Shown: positions 44,699-53,493 of the stretch, in pieces
Position numbering within the stretch: position 1 is the stretch's first letter
Layout of the letters: every line of letters begins with the position of its first letter
NCBI RefSeq assembly: GCF_900044055.2
Contig: NZ_FCOX02000029.1
Coordinates: forward strand, 46,159 to 110,158
Origin: Caballeronia calidae
Lineage (GTDB): Bacteria; Pseudomonadota; Gammaproteobacteria; Burkholderiales; Burkholderiaceae
Length of the DNA stretch: 64,000 nt
Reading direction: 5' to 3'
Made by a program: the position numbers and the translations under genes
Notes under the pieces: generated by a model
Database searches by the model: none
Seen by the model: only the letters and a program-made list of their open reading frames with translations
Told to the model about the DNA's origin: nothing

Positions 44699-44997
44699 GT
44701 TGTCGTGCTTGCAGCCCAGTGCGCTGGTTTGCATTGCCTCTCTGTTTCCGAAATTGCGCATGCTTACCTTATTCCACGAGCCAGGCGCGCAGTGCGCTAT
44801 TACGTAACGAAGGCAAAACCGTGCATCGGAGACGGTCGATTGCGTTACCCGCAGCGGGCAGCACATACGTTTGAGTTCGACCGAGAAATCGGAATAGTCG
44901 TTGATGCAGTAGGTTGTGGCGAACTCAACGGCTTTGCGCCCGGCGCCTAGAAATCGACGATTCGCTCACGTTAGCGCTGACTGCATCGTCGAGGCAC

Positions 44998-47505
44998 TTA
45001 TGGCAGACGCTTGATTGCCGCAGCAAGCGAATGACCAGAAGTCCAGAATTCTGTCCACGGGTCGCGCGACTGAAAACTGAGATATTCACGCGCGGTCTGA
45101 ACGTTCGATTGGGCACCGCTCTTGAGGTCGAAAAGCTGCTCCCAAGCGATTGGCATCGATACACCCATCCCCGGGCGGGCGCGCGCCGAGAATGCAGCAG
45201 CCGTCGTTTGCCCCTTCCCATTGCGTAGGTAGTCGACGTAGACCTTGCCTACACGATTGGCTGGTCCTGATACCGCGGAGAATCGCTCCGGAATTGTGCG
45301 GGCAAGATGGCGAACGAAAGACTGAGAGAACGACTTCACCGTCGCGTACTCAAGGCGCGGGGCCAGCGGCACGACCACATGCAGGCCTTTACCACCGCTA
45401 GTTTTCAGCCATGCTTGCAGGTCGAGCTCCGACAGCAAGGTGCGAACTAAAACAGCTGCCTCTTGAACGTGTGACCATTTCACACCCTCGCCGGGGTCGA
45501 GGTCGAAGATGATTCTATCGGGTTTGCTCACATGAGGCACCGTCGAGTTCCACGTGTGGAACTCGACGGTGTTCATCTGCGCTGCAGACAACAGAGCGTC
45601 CGCCGTGTCTACGGTCAACAACGGAGGATGCCCGGGCCACAGTTCGCGGTCGTGAGCGGTGAGGCCGGGCATTGCTGTTCGTTCGGCGTGTTTCTGGAAA
45701 AATAGTTGACCACCAATGCCCTCAGGTGCGCGCAACAAGGCGAGTGGTCTATTTTTCAGATGAGGCAACATCCACTGCGCAACGCTTGCATAGTATCGAA
45801 CCAGGTCTGCTTTCGTAATCGACGCTGACGCGTCAATGACGCGCTCCGGGTGGCTTATCTTCAGTCGTGGTTCGGCTTCGGGGGCTTGTGTTGTGCCCGC
45901 TTCGCGGACGACGCTGCGAGCGTCCTTGTCTAGACGCAAACCTACAAACGACGCTTGTCGAACAACATCGTCGGCCGTCCATTCTGCAAACTCGACCTCT
46001 GCCACCAGAGTTGGTCGAACCCAGCGTTCGCTCCCGGCCGCGCGCCTCGACCATCGACCGGGCTTCTTGAGCGGCGTGTCGAACGGCGCTGCGTCGATTT
46101 CAAGCGGCAGGAGGCGCTTCCAGAGGTCTCGTGCGGTTCTCGAATCCCAACCGGTGCCGACACTTCCAGCATCGTTCAGCTTGTTTCCGTCGTAATAACC
46201 GAGTAGCAGGCTGCCAACTTCACCAGTAATACCAGCGCGGGCGGTCATGCCACAAATAACTAGCTCTTGTCTCAACCTTGCCTTTGCTTTCAACCAAGTC
46301 TGCGTCCGTCCCGACTCGTAGGGCGCGTCGCGTCGCTTGAGCATCAGTCCTTCGAGACCCAGCCCGGTTGCAGCTTCGAATAGCTGCGCCGGTGGTACGT
46401 CAAAATCCTGGCTGTACATCAGACGCTCTCCGGCAGTCTCCAGAAGCGGTGCGAGCAGCGCGCGCCTTGTCGACAGCGGCACTTGCCGGAGGTCTCTGCC
46501 ATCGAGGTACATCAGGTCAAAGAGGAAAAACACGATGTCCTTGTTTCCTCGTCCGTCAATAGCATTTTGAAGAGCAGAGAAACTTGGAATGCCGTCTTTC
46601 AGCACAACAATTTCGCCATCCAGCCACGCGCTCGAGAGCGGCAGGTGGTTGAGCTCGCCTACGAGCAGAGGGAAGCGATATGTCCAATCGTGTCCATTGC
46701 GGGTCAGCAACTTCACTCGCTTCTTGTCGACCTGAGCGAGCAGTCGGTAACCATCGAGCTTCGCTTCGGTTGTCCAGTTCCCACTTGTCGGCAACGAGCT
46801 CGCGAGCGTCGCAAGCTGGGGCTCAAGCTTTGCAGGCAATGGCGCGGTGACGGCGGCAGCCAAGTCAAGCTCAGATGCACTGGCGCGTGGAGTCGGTCGG
46901 GTTCGACGCTCGCGCTGTTCAATAAGCCCAAGGGGATGCGCGACGACACTGTCTGGTAGCGCTTTGATGACATCGTACTCGGCAAGTGGGCGCGCCCATT
47001 CGTCTCGCTTCTTGAACAACATCCAGGCCTGTTGCTTGTCGCCGGGCTTCGATATTCGCTCCAGCTCCCATAGCCCGGCGAGTTTCTCACCGTGCAGCTT
47101 GAAAACGAGCTTCCCCGCTTCCGTTCCTTTGGCAGCGTCGCCAACTGGTTCCCAGGTCCCACGGTCCCAGACGATGACCTTGCCTGCGCCATATTGCTTG
47201 GGCGGAATCGTCCCTTCGAAATCAGCATAGTCGACAGGATGGTCCTCGACGCGCACCGCCATTTGCTTCTTTGCCGGGTCGTAGCACGGCCCCTTTGGTA
47301 CCGCCCATGACAGCAAGACGCCGTCCAATTCGAGCCGAAAGTCATAGTGAAGCCGACTGGCCCAGTGTTTCTGCACGACAAATAGCTTCGCGCCGCGGCG
47401 CGCTCTCGCGCGAGCGGGCGCAGACGGCTCGGAAGTGGCTTCGAAGTTCCGCTTCTCTTGATAGCGCTGCAGGGGAGAGGAAGACGCTGCTTTGCGCGCA
47501 ACCAT
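44998..47505 (-). CDS. ligD: DNA ligase D (phosphoesterase-ligase-polymerase)
   Basis: 835 residues in the Pseudomonas-type order. The 3'-phosphoesterase domain (about 25-180) has HWASRLHYDFRLELDG and VEDHPVDYADFEG. The ATP-dependent ligase (about 225-530) has its nucleotidyl Lys249 in TEAKLDGYRL. The archaeo-eukaryotic primase-like polymerase (about 545-835) has IIFDLDP with Asp668 and Asp670. LigD seals double-strand breaks with Ku by non-homologous end joining; no Ku gene is visible in the window. It is monocistronic. Confidence 0.95.
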   Translation of the reverse strand: MVARKAASSSPLQRYQEKRNFEATSEPSAPARARARRGAKLFVVQKHWASRLHYDFRLELDGVLLSWAVPKGPCYDPAKKQMAVRVEDHPVDYADFEGTIPPKQYGAGKVIVWDRGTWEPVGDAAKGTEAGKLVFKLHGEKLAGLWELERISKPGDKQQAWMLFKKRDEWARPLAEYDVIKALPDSVVAHPLGLIEQRERRTRPTPRASASELDLAAAVTAPLPAKLEPQLATLASSLPTSGNWTTEAKLDGYRLLAQVDKKRVKLLTRNGHDWTYRFPLLVGELNHLPLSSAWLDGEIVVLKDGIPSFSALQNAIDGRGNKDIVFFLFDLMYLDGRDLRQVPLSTRRALLAPLLETAGERLMYSQDFDVPPAQLFEAATGLGLEGLMLKRRDAPYESGRTQTWLKAKARLRQELVICGMTARAGITGEVGSLLLGYYDGNKLNDAGSVGTGWDSRTARDLWKRLLPLEIDAAPFDTPLKKPGRWSRRAAGSERWVRPTLVAEVEFAEWTADDVVRQASFVGLRLDKDARSVVREAGTTQAPEAEPRLKISHPERVIDASASITKADLVRYYASVAQWMLPHLKNRPLALLRAPEGIGGQLFFQKHAERTAMPGLTAHDRELWPGHPPLLTVDTADALLSAAQMNTVEFHTWNSTVPHVSKPDRIIFDLDPGEGVKWSHVQEAAVLVRTLLSELDLQAWLKTSGGKGLHVVVPLAPRLEYATVKSFSQSFVRHLARTIPERFSAVSGPANRVGKVYVDYLRNGKGQTTAAAFSARARPGMGVSMPIAWEQLFDLKSGAQSNVQTAREYLSFQSRDPWTEFWTSGHSLAAAIKRLP

Positions 47506-47908
47506 TTTGGTTCCCTTGTTTCGATGCTCGAAAATCGCAAGCGTCGTGCCCTATGGCCTGCCGCTGCCCTTTGGTCAAGAACGAAATGTGAAGGGTAGGT
47601 TGCCACGGTCTTAGGATTATCGCCCGAAAGTTACAAGCGAATGGGGACGTAGCAAGGCGTGGTGCGGACTTCGCTAATCACTCGCGTTCGCTGAATGCTC
47701 TCGCGGTGCGAATTTTCGGAGCCGCTCCAGTGGACCGACAAACGACAAGACAATGCAAAACTTCCCACAGATTTCAAGCTGAGGCTTACGCAGGACATGT
47801 GGTCATCCTGCCGTCGGCCCCGAGCGGTTGCTGGCCAGACGCGTGGTGGCACAATGACGTCGCTGACGAGGGAGCCTTGTAGTCTTGGACCAGACGAGGG
47901 CAGGTGCA
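47506..47908. other. 403-bp gap upstream of ligD
   Basis: Contains the ligD promoter and that of the small gene following on the plus strand. No gene, repeat or RNA was recognised. Confidence 0.5.
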
Positions 47909-48180
47909 ATGTTGACAGCTGAAGGCGCGGACGACGCCGAAGTCACCATTCGTCCGGACAACGGCGGTGGCTGGCGTATCGAAATTCCGCGCAGGGGAGG
48001 CAGAACCTTCGTGACGGGGTTAGCGACCGACGTGCGGCGCTCGAACTGGCGCGCCGGTTGAGCCCGAATCCGGACGTTCGGCTTCTGCCCGGTGATGAAT
48101 CCGCCGTGACGCCCAAGGACGACCTTTCGAAGCCTGCGCCCGGCGCAGACGACGCTGAGTCTACGGATTCAGCCGACTAG
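47909..48180 (+). pseudogene. small DUF2188-like gene with a one-base frameshift
   Basis: Frame one reads MLTAEGADDAEVTIRPDNGGGWRIEIPRRGG.TFVTG and then goes off-frame at a GGGG run (48015-48018). One more G would give VSDRRAALELARRLSPNPDVRLL...ESTDSAD ending at the TAG 48178-48180. The joined product of about 90 residues has the W.V....A.....T...A...A..L pattern of DUF2188. The total length, 272 bases, is one short of a multiple of three. Either it is a true null or a homopolymer sequencing error. Confidence 0.55.
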
Positions 48181-48389
48181 CCATCCTGGCCCAAACGGTG
48201 CTGAGGTAAGCCAAAGCCCTTAGCTCTGGTTCCGTCATGAAGGTTACTATTACAGCGCACGACTTCTCTGCGGCTCCAGGTGCCTAACCATCTGTCGTAA
48301 TGGCTCGACGACGCGTTTCGTTGAGAAAAGCATTCGCCTTCGATATGCTCAAGGTGCCTACAGAGCGACAGTTTGACGAAGGTGAGAGC

Positions 48390-48746
48390 ATGCGCAGTCC
48401 GACTTTTCTCGAGCAAAGCACCGATGACCCGCTGGATATTCTTAGTTCGCAGTTCGTGTTCAAACTTTCGGCGCTCGAGGAGAATTTTCAGTGGATTCAC
48501 CCAGCTGACGACCTCGGTAGTTGTTGGCCCTCCATCGACCAGCATGTGAACGAGTATCCAGACTTGTTTCCCGGCAGTAGTGAGTATGATGCTGAGGGAA
48601 TTGAAGTCCGCAGAGATTGCGCGGGCAAGTTCATTATCCCAGACTGTTCTGGCGAAGCATTGCCTAAAATCCGGCAGGTGCTTGAATATCTGATTAGCCG
48701 CATGGCCGTAGATGGACATGCGGATGCGTTCCCTGTCTCAAAGTGA
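48390..48746 (+). CDS. hypothetical protein, 118 aa
   Basis: ATG 48390 preceded by GAAGGTGAG. The product MRSPTFLEQSTDDPLDILSSQFVFKL... is acidic and probably alpha/beta (LPKIRQVLEYLISRMAVD at the C-terminus). The opposite strand is open over the same stretch, but this frame has the better start. No family recognised. Confidence 0.45.
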   Translation: MRSPTFLEQSTDDPLDILSSQFVFKLSALEENFQWIHPADDLGSCWPSIDQHVNEYPDLFPGSSEYDAEGIEVRRDCAGKFIIPDCSGEALPKIRQVLEYLISRMAVDGHADAFPVSK

Positions 48747-49276
48747 AAGGCCACGAGCGTTAAGCCACTACAGGGGAGTCAGCAGGCCCGCGGTTGCTCG
48801 GCACAAGACAAGCGAGTTACCGAGAAGCTCGCATGCCGAGAAAGTTGGTTCAACCTGAACCGACACCCGAGATGGTTGTGCGAACAAACGTGGAAATGCC
48901 TCGACTTTCACATCCTCAAATCGATGTATGCCGATTGCCCGCAATTCTCCGCGCGCGATAACGTGGGCGGCTTCAAATGTCAATCGCTCTCGATTCTTCG
49001 ATGCACTTTGGAATGCGCCTCATCGGAAAGTCGTGCACTGCACTGGCGCCGGATTGATTGCTAGCAGGGCAGCTCCCCTGCGTGGAGAGCCGTCGTGAGA
49101 CCGGAAAGGAGGAAGGCTCCAAGTTCATATTGCTCCGCCTGCACATACTGGCCGACTGGCGGCTTGGCATACCGATTGCTACAACGCTTCGCAATACCCG
49201 CGTCAGTTCTTCTCGCTGCATCATGCCAAATACTGTCTCCCGAAAAGCCAAACTTGTTCTTTTTTTAGGCAAGCCG
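48747..49276. other. 530-bp gap
   Basis: Short open frames on both strands only. I see no supported gene or repeat. Confidence 0.4.
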
Positions 49277-49519
49277 ATGCGTGAGGCGAAGGCAGGGAAA
49301 AGCGAAGAAGATTACATGATTTACGCATCGTACCGTCCGCATATTGGAAACTTCTTCGGGACCTTGAAGGTCGTCAGACAAACGGATAGCCGACTGCTTT
49401 ATCCGTTCGACGGGGCGGACGACATCGGCCCATTTCCATCGAAAGACGCTGCGAAGGCGGCGGCAGCAAAGCTCGGCGGCGAAATTGTTGAGGCCGACTT
49501 GCAAGACCCTGAACTTTGA
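49277..49519 (+). CDS. DUF6723-like small protein
   Basis: 80 residues: MREAKAGKSEEDYMIYASYRPHIGNFFGTLKVVRQTDSRLLYPFDGADDIGPFPSKDAAK... matches a small Burkholderia family that I know as DUF6723. A close paralogue is encoded at 56172-56453, sharing YASYRP, GTLKV, RQ, RLLYPF, DIGP and SKDAAK. The frame is open upstream to 49058, but that part does not look coding. Confidence 0.65.
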   Translation: MREAKAGKSEEDYMIYASYRPHIGNFFGTLKVVRQTDSRLLYPFDGADDIGPFPSKDAAKAAAAKLGGEIVEADLQDPEL

Positions 49520-50322
49520 TAGGCTACCAGCTCCCGTGCGCGACAAGATTTTTCAGGCGTCGGTCCTGTTCACCTGTAGAGAGAACGATGCGGGCGATAC
49601 TGCTGATAAGCCAGGCGAGTTAGTAAAAGAAGTCCAGCATCTATCTGGTCGCTTATGAAGACGGCGGACGAATCTTTGGGGCACGCGCGTCGAAGGCGAG
49701 CATTTCCCTCCGACAAGAAGTGGCAAAGGAGCGCACACGAGTTGAAATACGCCACCGGGCATTCCCGTAGGCAAACCGGACAGGGATTGCATCGGTCGAG
49801 AAGAGCACCACCCAGTCATACAACCCTTGAACGACCGATTGCTGCACTGACGTCCGGTGGATAAGCAACGTTGCACTCTTCAAGGGCTAGCAATTGGCCC
49901 CTCGAGGCTGGCTCAGTGATTACGAGAAAGAAGGTCCGTTGAAAACGGAACGGGCCTTGAGGCGCGAGCAAGGGATGGAAAAGCCGGGGAGTATAGAACC
50001 GACGGCGGTTTCCTAAAGCCAGCGAAGCAAACGTATAAACGACGTCCCTATATCTTTGAAAAGAGTTCACTCCGTGATATAGGGCTTCTTTAATAAACCA
50101 AGCGAACGGAGCCTTTTAGCGGAAGCGTGCCTCCAGGTTAGCCGCCAACGATTTCAACCTGCCGTAGTAATATCTTATCGAGACTTCGAGAATCAATCTG
50201 ATGCGCGCATTCCGATGACTTCCGGGTCGCCTTTTTTTGCCGTTATAAGACTGAGGGGCCAACGTAGTTCGGATGCAGTTCCGTGTCCGGGATGTGGTTT
50301 ATAAATGCCCAGCGTTTCCCGC
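49520..50322. other. 803-bp gap
   Basis: No convincing gene. Minus-strand frames at 49553-49883 overlap each other and lack ribosome sites. The part from 50080 to 50260 is AT-rich and lies downstream of the minus-strand response regulator. Confidence 0.4.
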
Positions 50323-50766
50323 TCAGGGAGGAACGTCTCGCATAAAGCTGGCGAGCAGGGTTGAGAGCGAGTCGAGCATCAGGCCCTTCTGGCAGTATGC
50401 GTCGAAGTCCGCGTGGGACGACCTCTTTCTCACAAATCCCTCGTCATGTGCAGTGAGAGCGACAATCACCGAAGCCGTCGTTCGCAGATTGCTTCTGAGG
50501 GCGCGAGCGACGGCGAAGCCGTCAATGCGCGGCATGGAAATATCGAGCAGAACGACGTCCGGCTTCCATACCCACGCGGCTGCAATCGCGGCCGCGCTTC
50601 CATACACCGCAGTTACCTTATGCTTGCTCATCTCTAGGTATGCAGCGAGTGCGTCGGCGCCACTGCTGTTGTCATCGACAACAAGGATACGCGGTAAGCG
50701 GCCTCGAGCCAAGAAGGTCCGTGAGGTCCATCTCCGAGCTTCATGGGCCGGTCGTGTCATTTGCAT
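50323..50766 (-). CDS. single-domain response regulator (REC)
   Basis: 147 residues with LPRILVVDDN (acidic pair), VVLLDISMP (phospho-acceptor Asp75) and the Thr in VALTAHD, but QKG where the conserved Lys is expected (AYCQKGL). There is no output domain. The start may lie a few codons inside. It follows the hybrid histidine kinase at 50929-52665 on the same strand, after 162 bases, and is a likely partner in phosphorelay. Confidence 0.85.
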   Translation of the reverse strand: MQMTRPAHEARRWTSRTFLARGRLPRILVVDDNSSGADALAAYLEMSKHKVTAVYGSAAAIAAAWVWKPDVVLLDISMPRIDGFAVARALRSNLRTTASVIVALTAHDEGFVRKRSSHADFDAYCQKGLMLDSLSTLLASFMRDVPP

Positions 50767-50928
50767 ATGGCGTAGTGGTCTTCGTGCATCTTAAAGGAAC
50801 GGCGCGGGTTAGATGTTTTATAAGCAATGGTGTCAGCGCGAACCAGTGCCCACGTAGTCGCTTTCCCCCGAAAGCGCACTGTGTCAGAGAACGAGCATGG
50901 AGCGTGCCGCTTCAGTTCATGGCGCGAG

Positions 50929-52665
50929 TCAGTCGCGAGAGTCGAGTGCAAGCCGTACCGCCTTCGCGAGCTCATCGAGGCTGTAGGGTTTAGCCAGTAG
51001 CGTAACGCCTTCCTCGAGCCTGCCCTCGTGCGAAATGATGTCGCGTAAATAGCCGGACGCGAAGACGACCGCGGCGCGATGCGGCGGTGCGCTGGCGATG
51101 GCTGCGAGCTCGCTGCTCCTTACTGTTCCTGGCATTACAACGTCGGTGAAAAGCAAATCAACGGGCGGACCTTTTTGCAACACTGCAAGCGCAGAGTCAC
51201 CATCGTGTGCCGACAGGACCTTGTAGCCAAGTTGCGCAAGCATGTCGATGGCGGCGAGGCGCACTGCCGAATCGTCTTCTGCGACAAGGATGGTCTCTCC
51301 ACCATGCAGCGCGTGCGGATTCGCGACCCGCTCATCGACGCTTTCGTCGCCGTCACATGCCGGGAAATAGAGCGAAATCGTTGTTCCTTTCCCCAGCTCT
51401 GTTTCTACATCAATGAACCCGGCGCTTTGCGTGACGAAACCAAACACCATCGACAGTCCCAATCCAGTTCCATGCCCCTCCGGCTTTGTTGAATAGAACG
51501 GCTCGAACATGCGAGCTTGAACAGTCGCAGACATCCCTTGGCCGTTGTCGGTAACGGACAGCTTCACATAATCGCCGACGGGCAGGGTGGGGCCGCCCGG
51601 CAGTTGATTTCCCCCAGCGAAATTGCGTACATCGACCAATATGCGTCCGGCTTTGCCGATAGCGTCTTTCGAGTTGATGACCAAATTCAGCAGCGCATTT
51701 TCAAGCTGATTTCGGTCGACGTCGATGTTGTTGACGTCGGGCGCGACTTCAACAGTCAACGTTATAGACTCTGGAAGCGCTCGCAACATCAGCTCTGACA
51801 TTGACCCGAGCAACTTGGTGAGGTTTGTCGTCCTTGGATTAAGCGGCTGCCGACGCGCGAATGCGAGCATCTGTGAGGCGAGCTTGCTGCCGCGAGCTAT
51901 GGCGGCTGACATGGCGCCAAAGCGGCCTTCGAGATTCGGCGTTTGTCGAGTCGCCAGTCGAACGAGTTCGAGGTTCGACGACAGAATCTGCAGAACGTTG
52001 TTGAAATCGTGTGCCACTCCGCCGGTCAAATTGCCTATGGCCTCCAGCTTCTGCACTTGACGGAAGCGTTCCTCGGCTTCAACGCGTGCTGTGACCGCCT
52101 CAGCGACGCGCTCTTCTAACGTTTGGGTTAGTTTCAGCAGCTTTTCTTCGGCAACTCGTCTCTCTCGCTCGGCCAGCACTTTCTCGGTGGTCTCAAAGAC
52201 GACTGCAATAACGCCCGCTGGCCGGCCGTCATCGTCCGCCACCGGCGAATAGTGCAAATCCATCCATACCTGCTCAGGGACGCCGCTCCGCAGAAGAGTG
52301 AGTTCTTTATCTTTATATGAGAGCGTTCCGCCAGCGAGGCAGGTATCTACGACGTTCCGGTTGAACTCCGCAACCTCCGGCCAGCCTTCCTCGACGGGCT
52401 TCCCCAGCAAGAATGGATGTCGGCCGCCTGCGAATAGGGAGTACGCGTCGTTGTAAATCATCGACCCCCGCTTGCCCCAAAGCATGACCAAGGGCAGCGG
52501 CGAGCCCAATAAGAATCTGACCGCTGATTGCAGGCTATGCGACCAACGCTGTATCGGACCCAGCTCGGTATCCCTCCAGTCAAAGGCGGCGATACGCTCC
52601 GCCATTTCGCCTTCCCAACCAGAGCAGTTATAAGAATTTGCCGGCCACTTCACTCGCGTCCTCAT
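50929..52665 (-). CDS. hybrid histidine kinase, PAS-HisKA-HATPase-REC
   Basis: 578 residues from the ATG at 52665; a TTG 16 codons further up is less likely. The N-terminal PAS-like domain starts FDWRDTELGPIQRW. A coiled linker (EERVAEAVTARVEAEERFRQVQKLE) leads to the H-box GGVAHDFNN with His219. The ATPase motifs are NLVINSKDAI, DNGQGM and GTGLGLSMV. The receiver (ILVAEDD, LLFTDVVMPG) is complete. The N-terminal domain type is common in soil-bacterial light/redox or unknown-signal kinases. It is soluble and without a membrane segment. Confidence 0.9.
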   Translation of the reverse strand: MRTRVKWPANSYNCSGWEGEMAERIAAFDWRDTELGPIQRWSHSLQSAVRFLLGSPLPLVMLWGKRGSMIYNDAYSLFAGGRHPFLLGKPVEEGWPEVAEFNRNVVDTCLAGGTLSYKDKELTLLRSGVPEQVWMDLHYSPVADDDGRPAGVIAVVFETTEKVLAERERRVAEEKLLKLTQTLEERVAEAVTARVEAEERFRQVQKLEAIGNLTGGVAHDFNNVLQILSSNLELVRLATRQTPNLEGRFGAMSAAIARGSKLASQMLAFARRQPLNPRTTNLTKLLGSMSELMLRALPESITLTVEVAPDVNNIDVDRNQLENALLNLVINSKDAIGKAGRILVDVRNFAGGNQLPGGPTLPVGDYVKLSVTDNGQGMSATVQARMFEPFYSTKPEGHGTGLGLSMVFGFVTQSAGFIDVETELGKGTTISLYFPACDGDESVDERVANPHALHGGETILVAEDDSAVRLAAIDMLAQLGYKVLSAHDGDSALAVLQKGPPVDLLFTDVVMPGTVRSSELAAIASAPPHRAAVVFASGYLRDIISHEGRLEEGVTLLAKPYSLDELAKAVRLALDSRD

Positions 52666-52985
52666 CGCTCGTTGTTTGTCACATTGTTCGTGCGCTGTCC
52701 AGCTTTCGTTCAATGTAGTTATATTGCAGCGCTCACAGCTAAGAGTAAGGCGCAGAGAGGCTGGGCGGCAATAAGGTGCATTGCGAGGTCAACGAGTAAA
52801 TCGCAAGAAGTGGACTAAGGCTAGCCGCGGCCGAATGATTTTGGACCGGAGGCGCTGCTCGGGGGGCGGCGATGCTATCGGTTAGCGCCGGAGGCGGAAG
52901 GACCTCACCCAAACACAAAGCCGGTTAAATGCGCTGGCGCTTCGGCACAAGCGTTGCTGTGGGGTGGACAAACCTCATTTCAATC

Positions 52986-53420
52986 ATGGCTACCGTCCTC
53001 CTGCTCGATGATAGCGAGTCCAACCTACCGAGCTTGCAGGTCGCGCTGGAGCATGCCGGGCATTCGGTCCTTGCTGCGGCGAACGGCCGAGAGGGGCTCG
53101 AGTTGCTCGCCTCGCATTGTCCGCACGTCATCGTCACCGACTGGCAGATGCCCTTGATGGACGGAGTGGAGTTTTGTTCGCTGCTCCGCCAGAGGATTAT
53201 CTTCCGAAGCGTTCCGATTATCCTACTCTCTGGCCGGCCCGAACCGGAGCATCCCAATCCACCGTGGACCCAGTACTTTAGAAAGCCTGTGTCGCTTGCT
53301 CGGCTAACGCACGCGGTCGAGTCGCTAGCGAACCCTCGCCTGTTCAGAGCGCACGCGGACGTGGGTATCAGTCCACTCATGTCGCGCTGGGTTGCCGTGA
53401 ATGCCGCCTGTTGGCCATGA
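52986..53420 (+). CDS. single-domain response regulator (REC)
   Basis: 144 residues from ATG 52986 (MATVLLLDDS). The phospho-acceptor is Asp52 in VIVTDWQMPLMDG, Ser replaces Thr in ILLSGRP, and Lys is in YFRKPVS. No output domain. It lies immediately before the hybrid kinase at 53494 on the same strand, so both probably belong to one transcript. The open frame reaches 52929. Confidence 0.82.
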   Translation: MATVLLLDDSESNLPSLQVALEHAGHSVLAAANGREGLELLASHCPHVIVTDWQMPLMDGVEFCSLLRQRIIFRSVPIILLSGRPEPEHPNPPWTQYFRKPVSLARLTHAVESLANPRLFRAHADVGISPLMSRWVAVNAACWP

Positions 53421-53493
53421 TTGCTCTGTCATCGAAAAGCGGTCAAAATTCCGTTGCAAGACAAATCCGGTTCCCTTGACGTTGATTCGCGAC

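Noticed and set aside
44705..44950. 81-codon plus-strand frame upstream of ligD
   Set aside because: No ribosome site; an opposite frame of 166 codons is equally open, so neither is supported.
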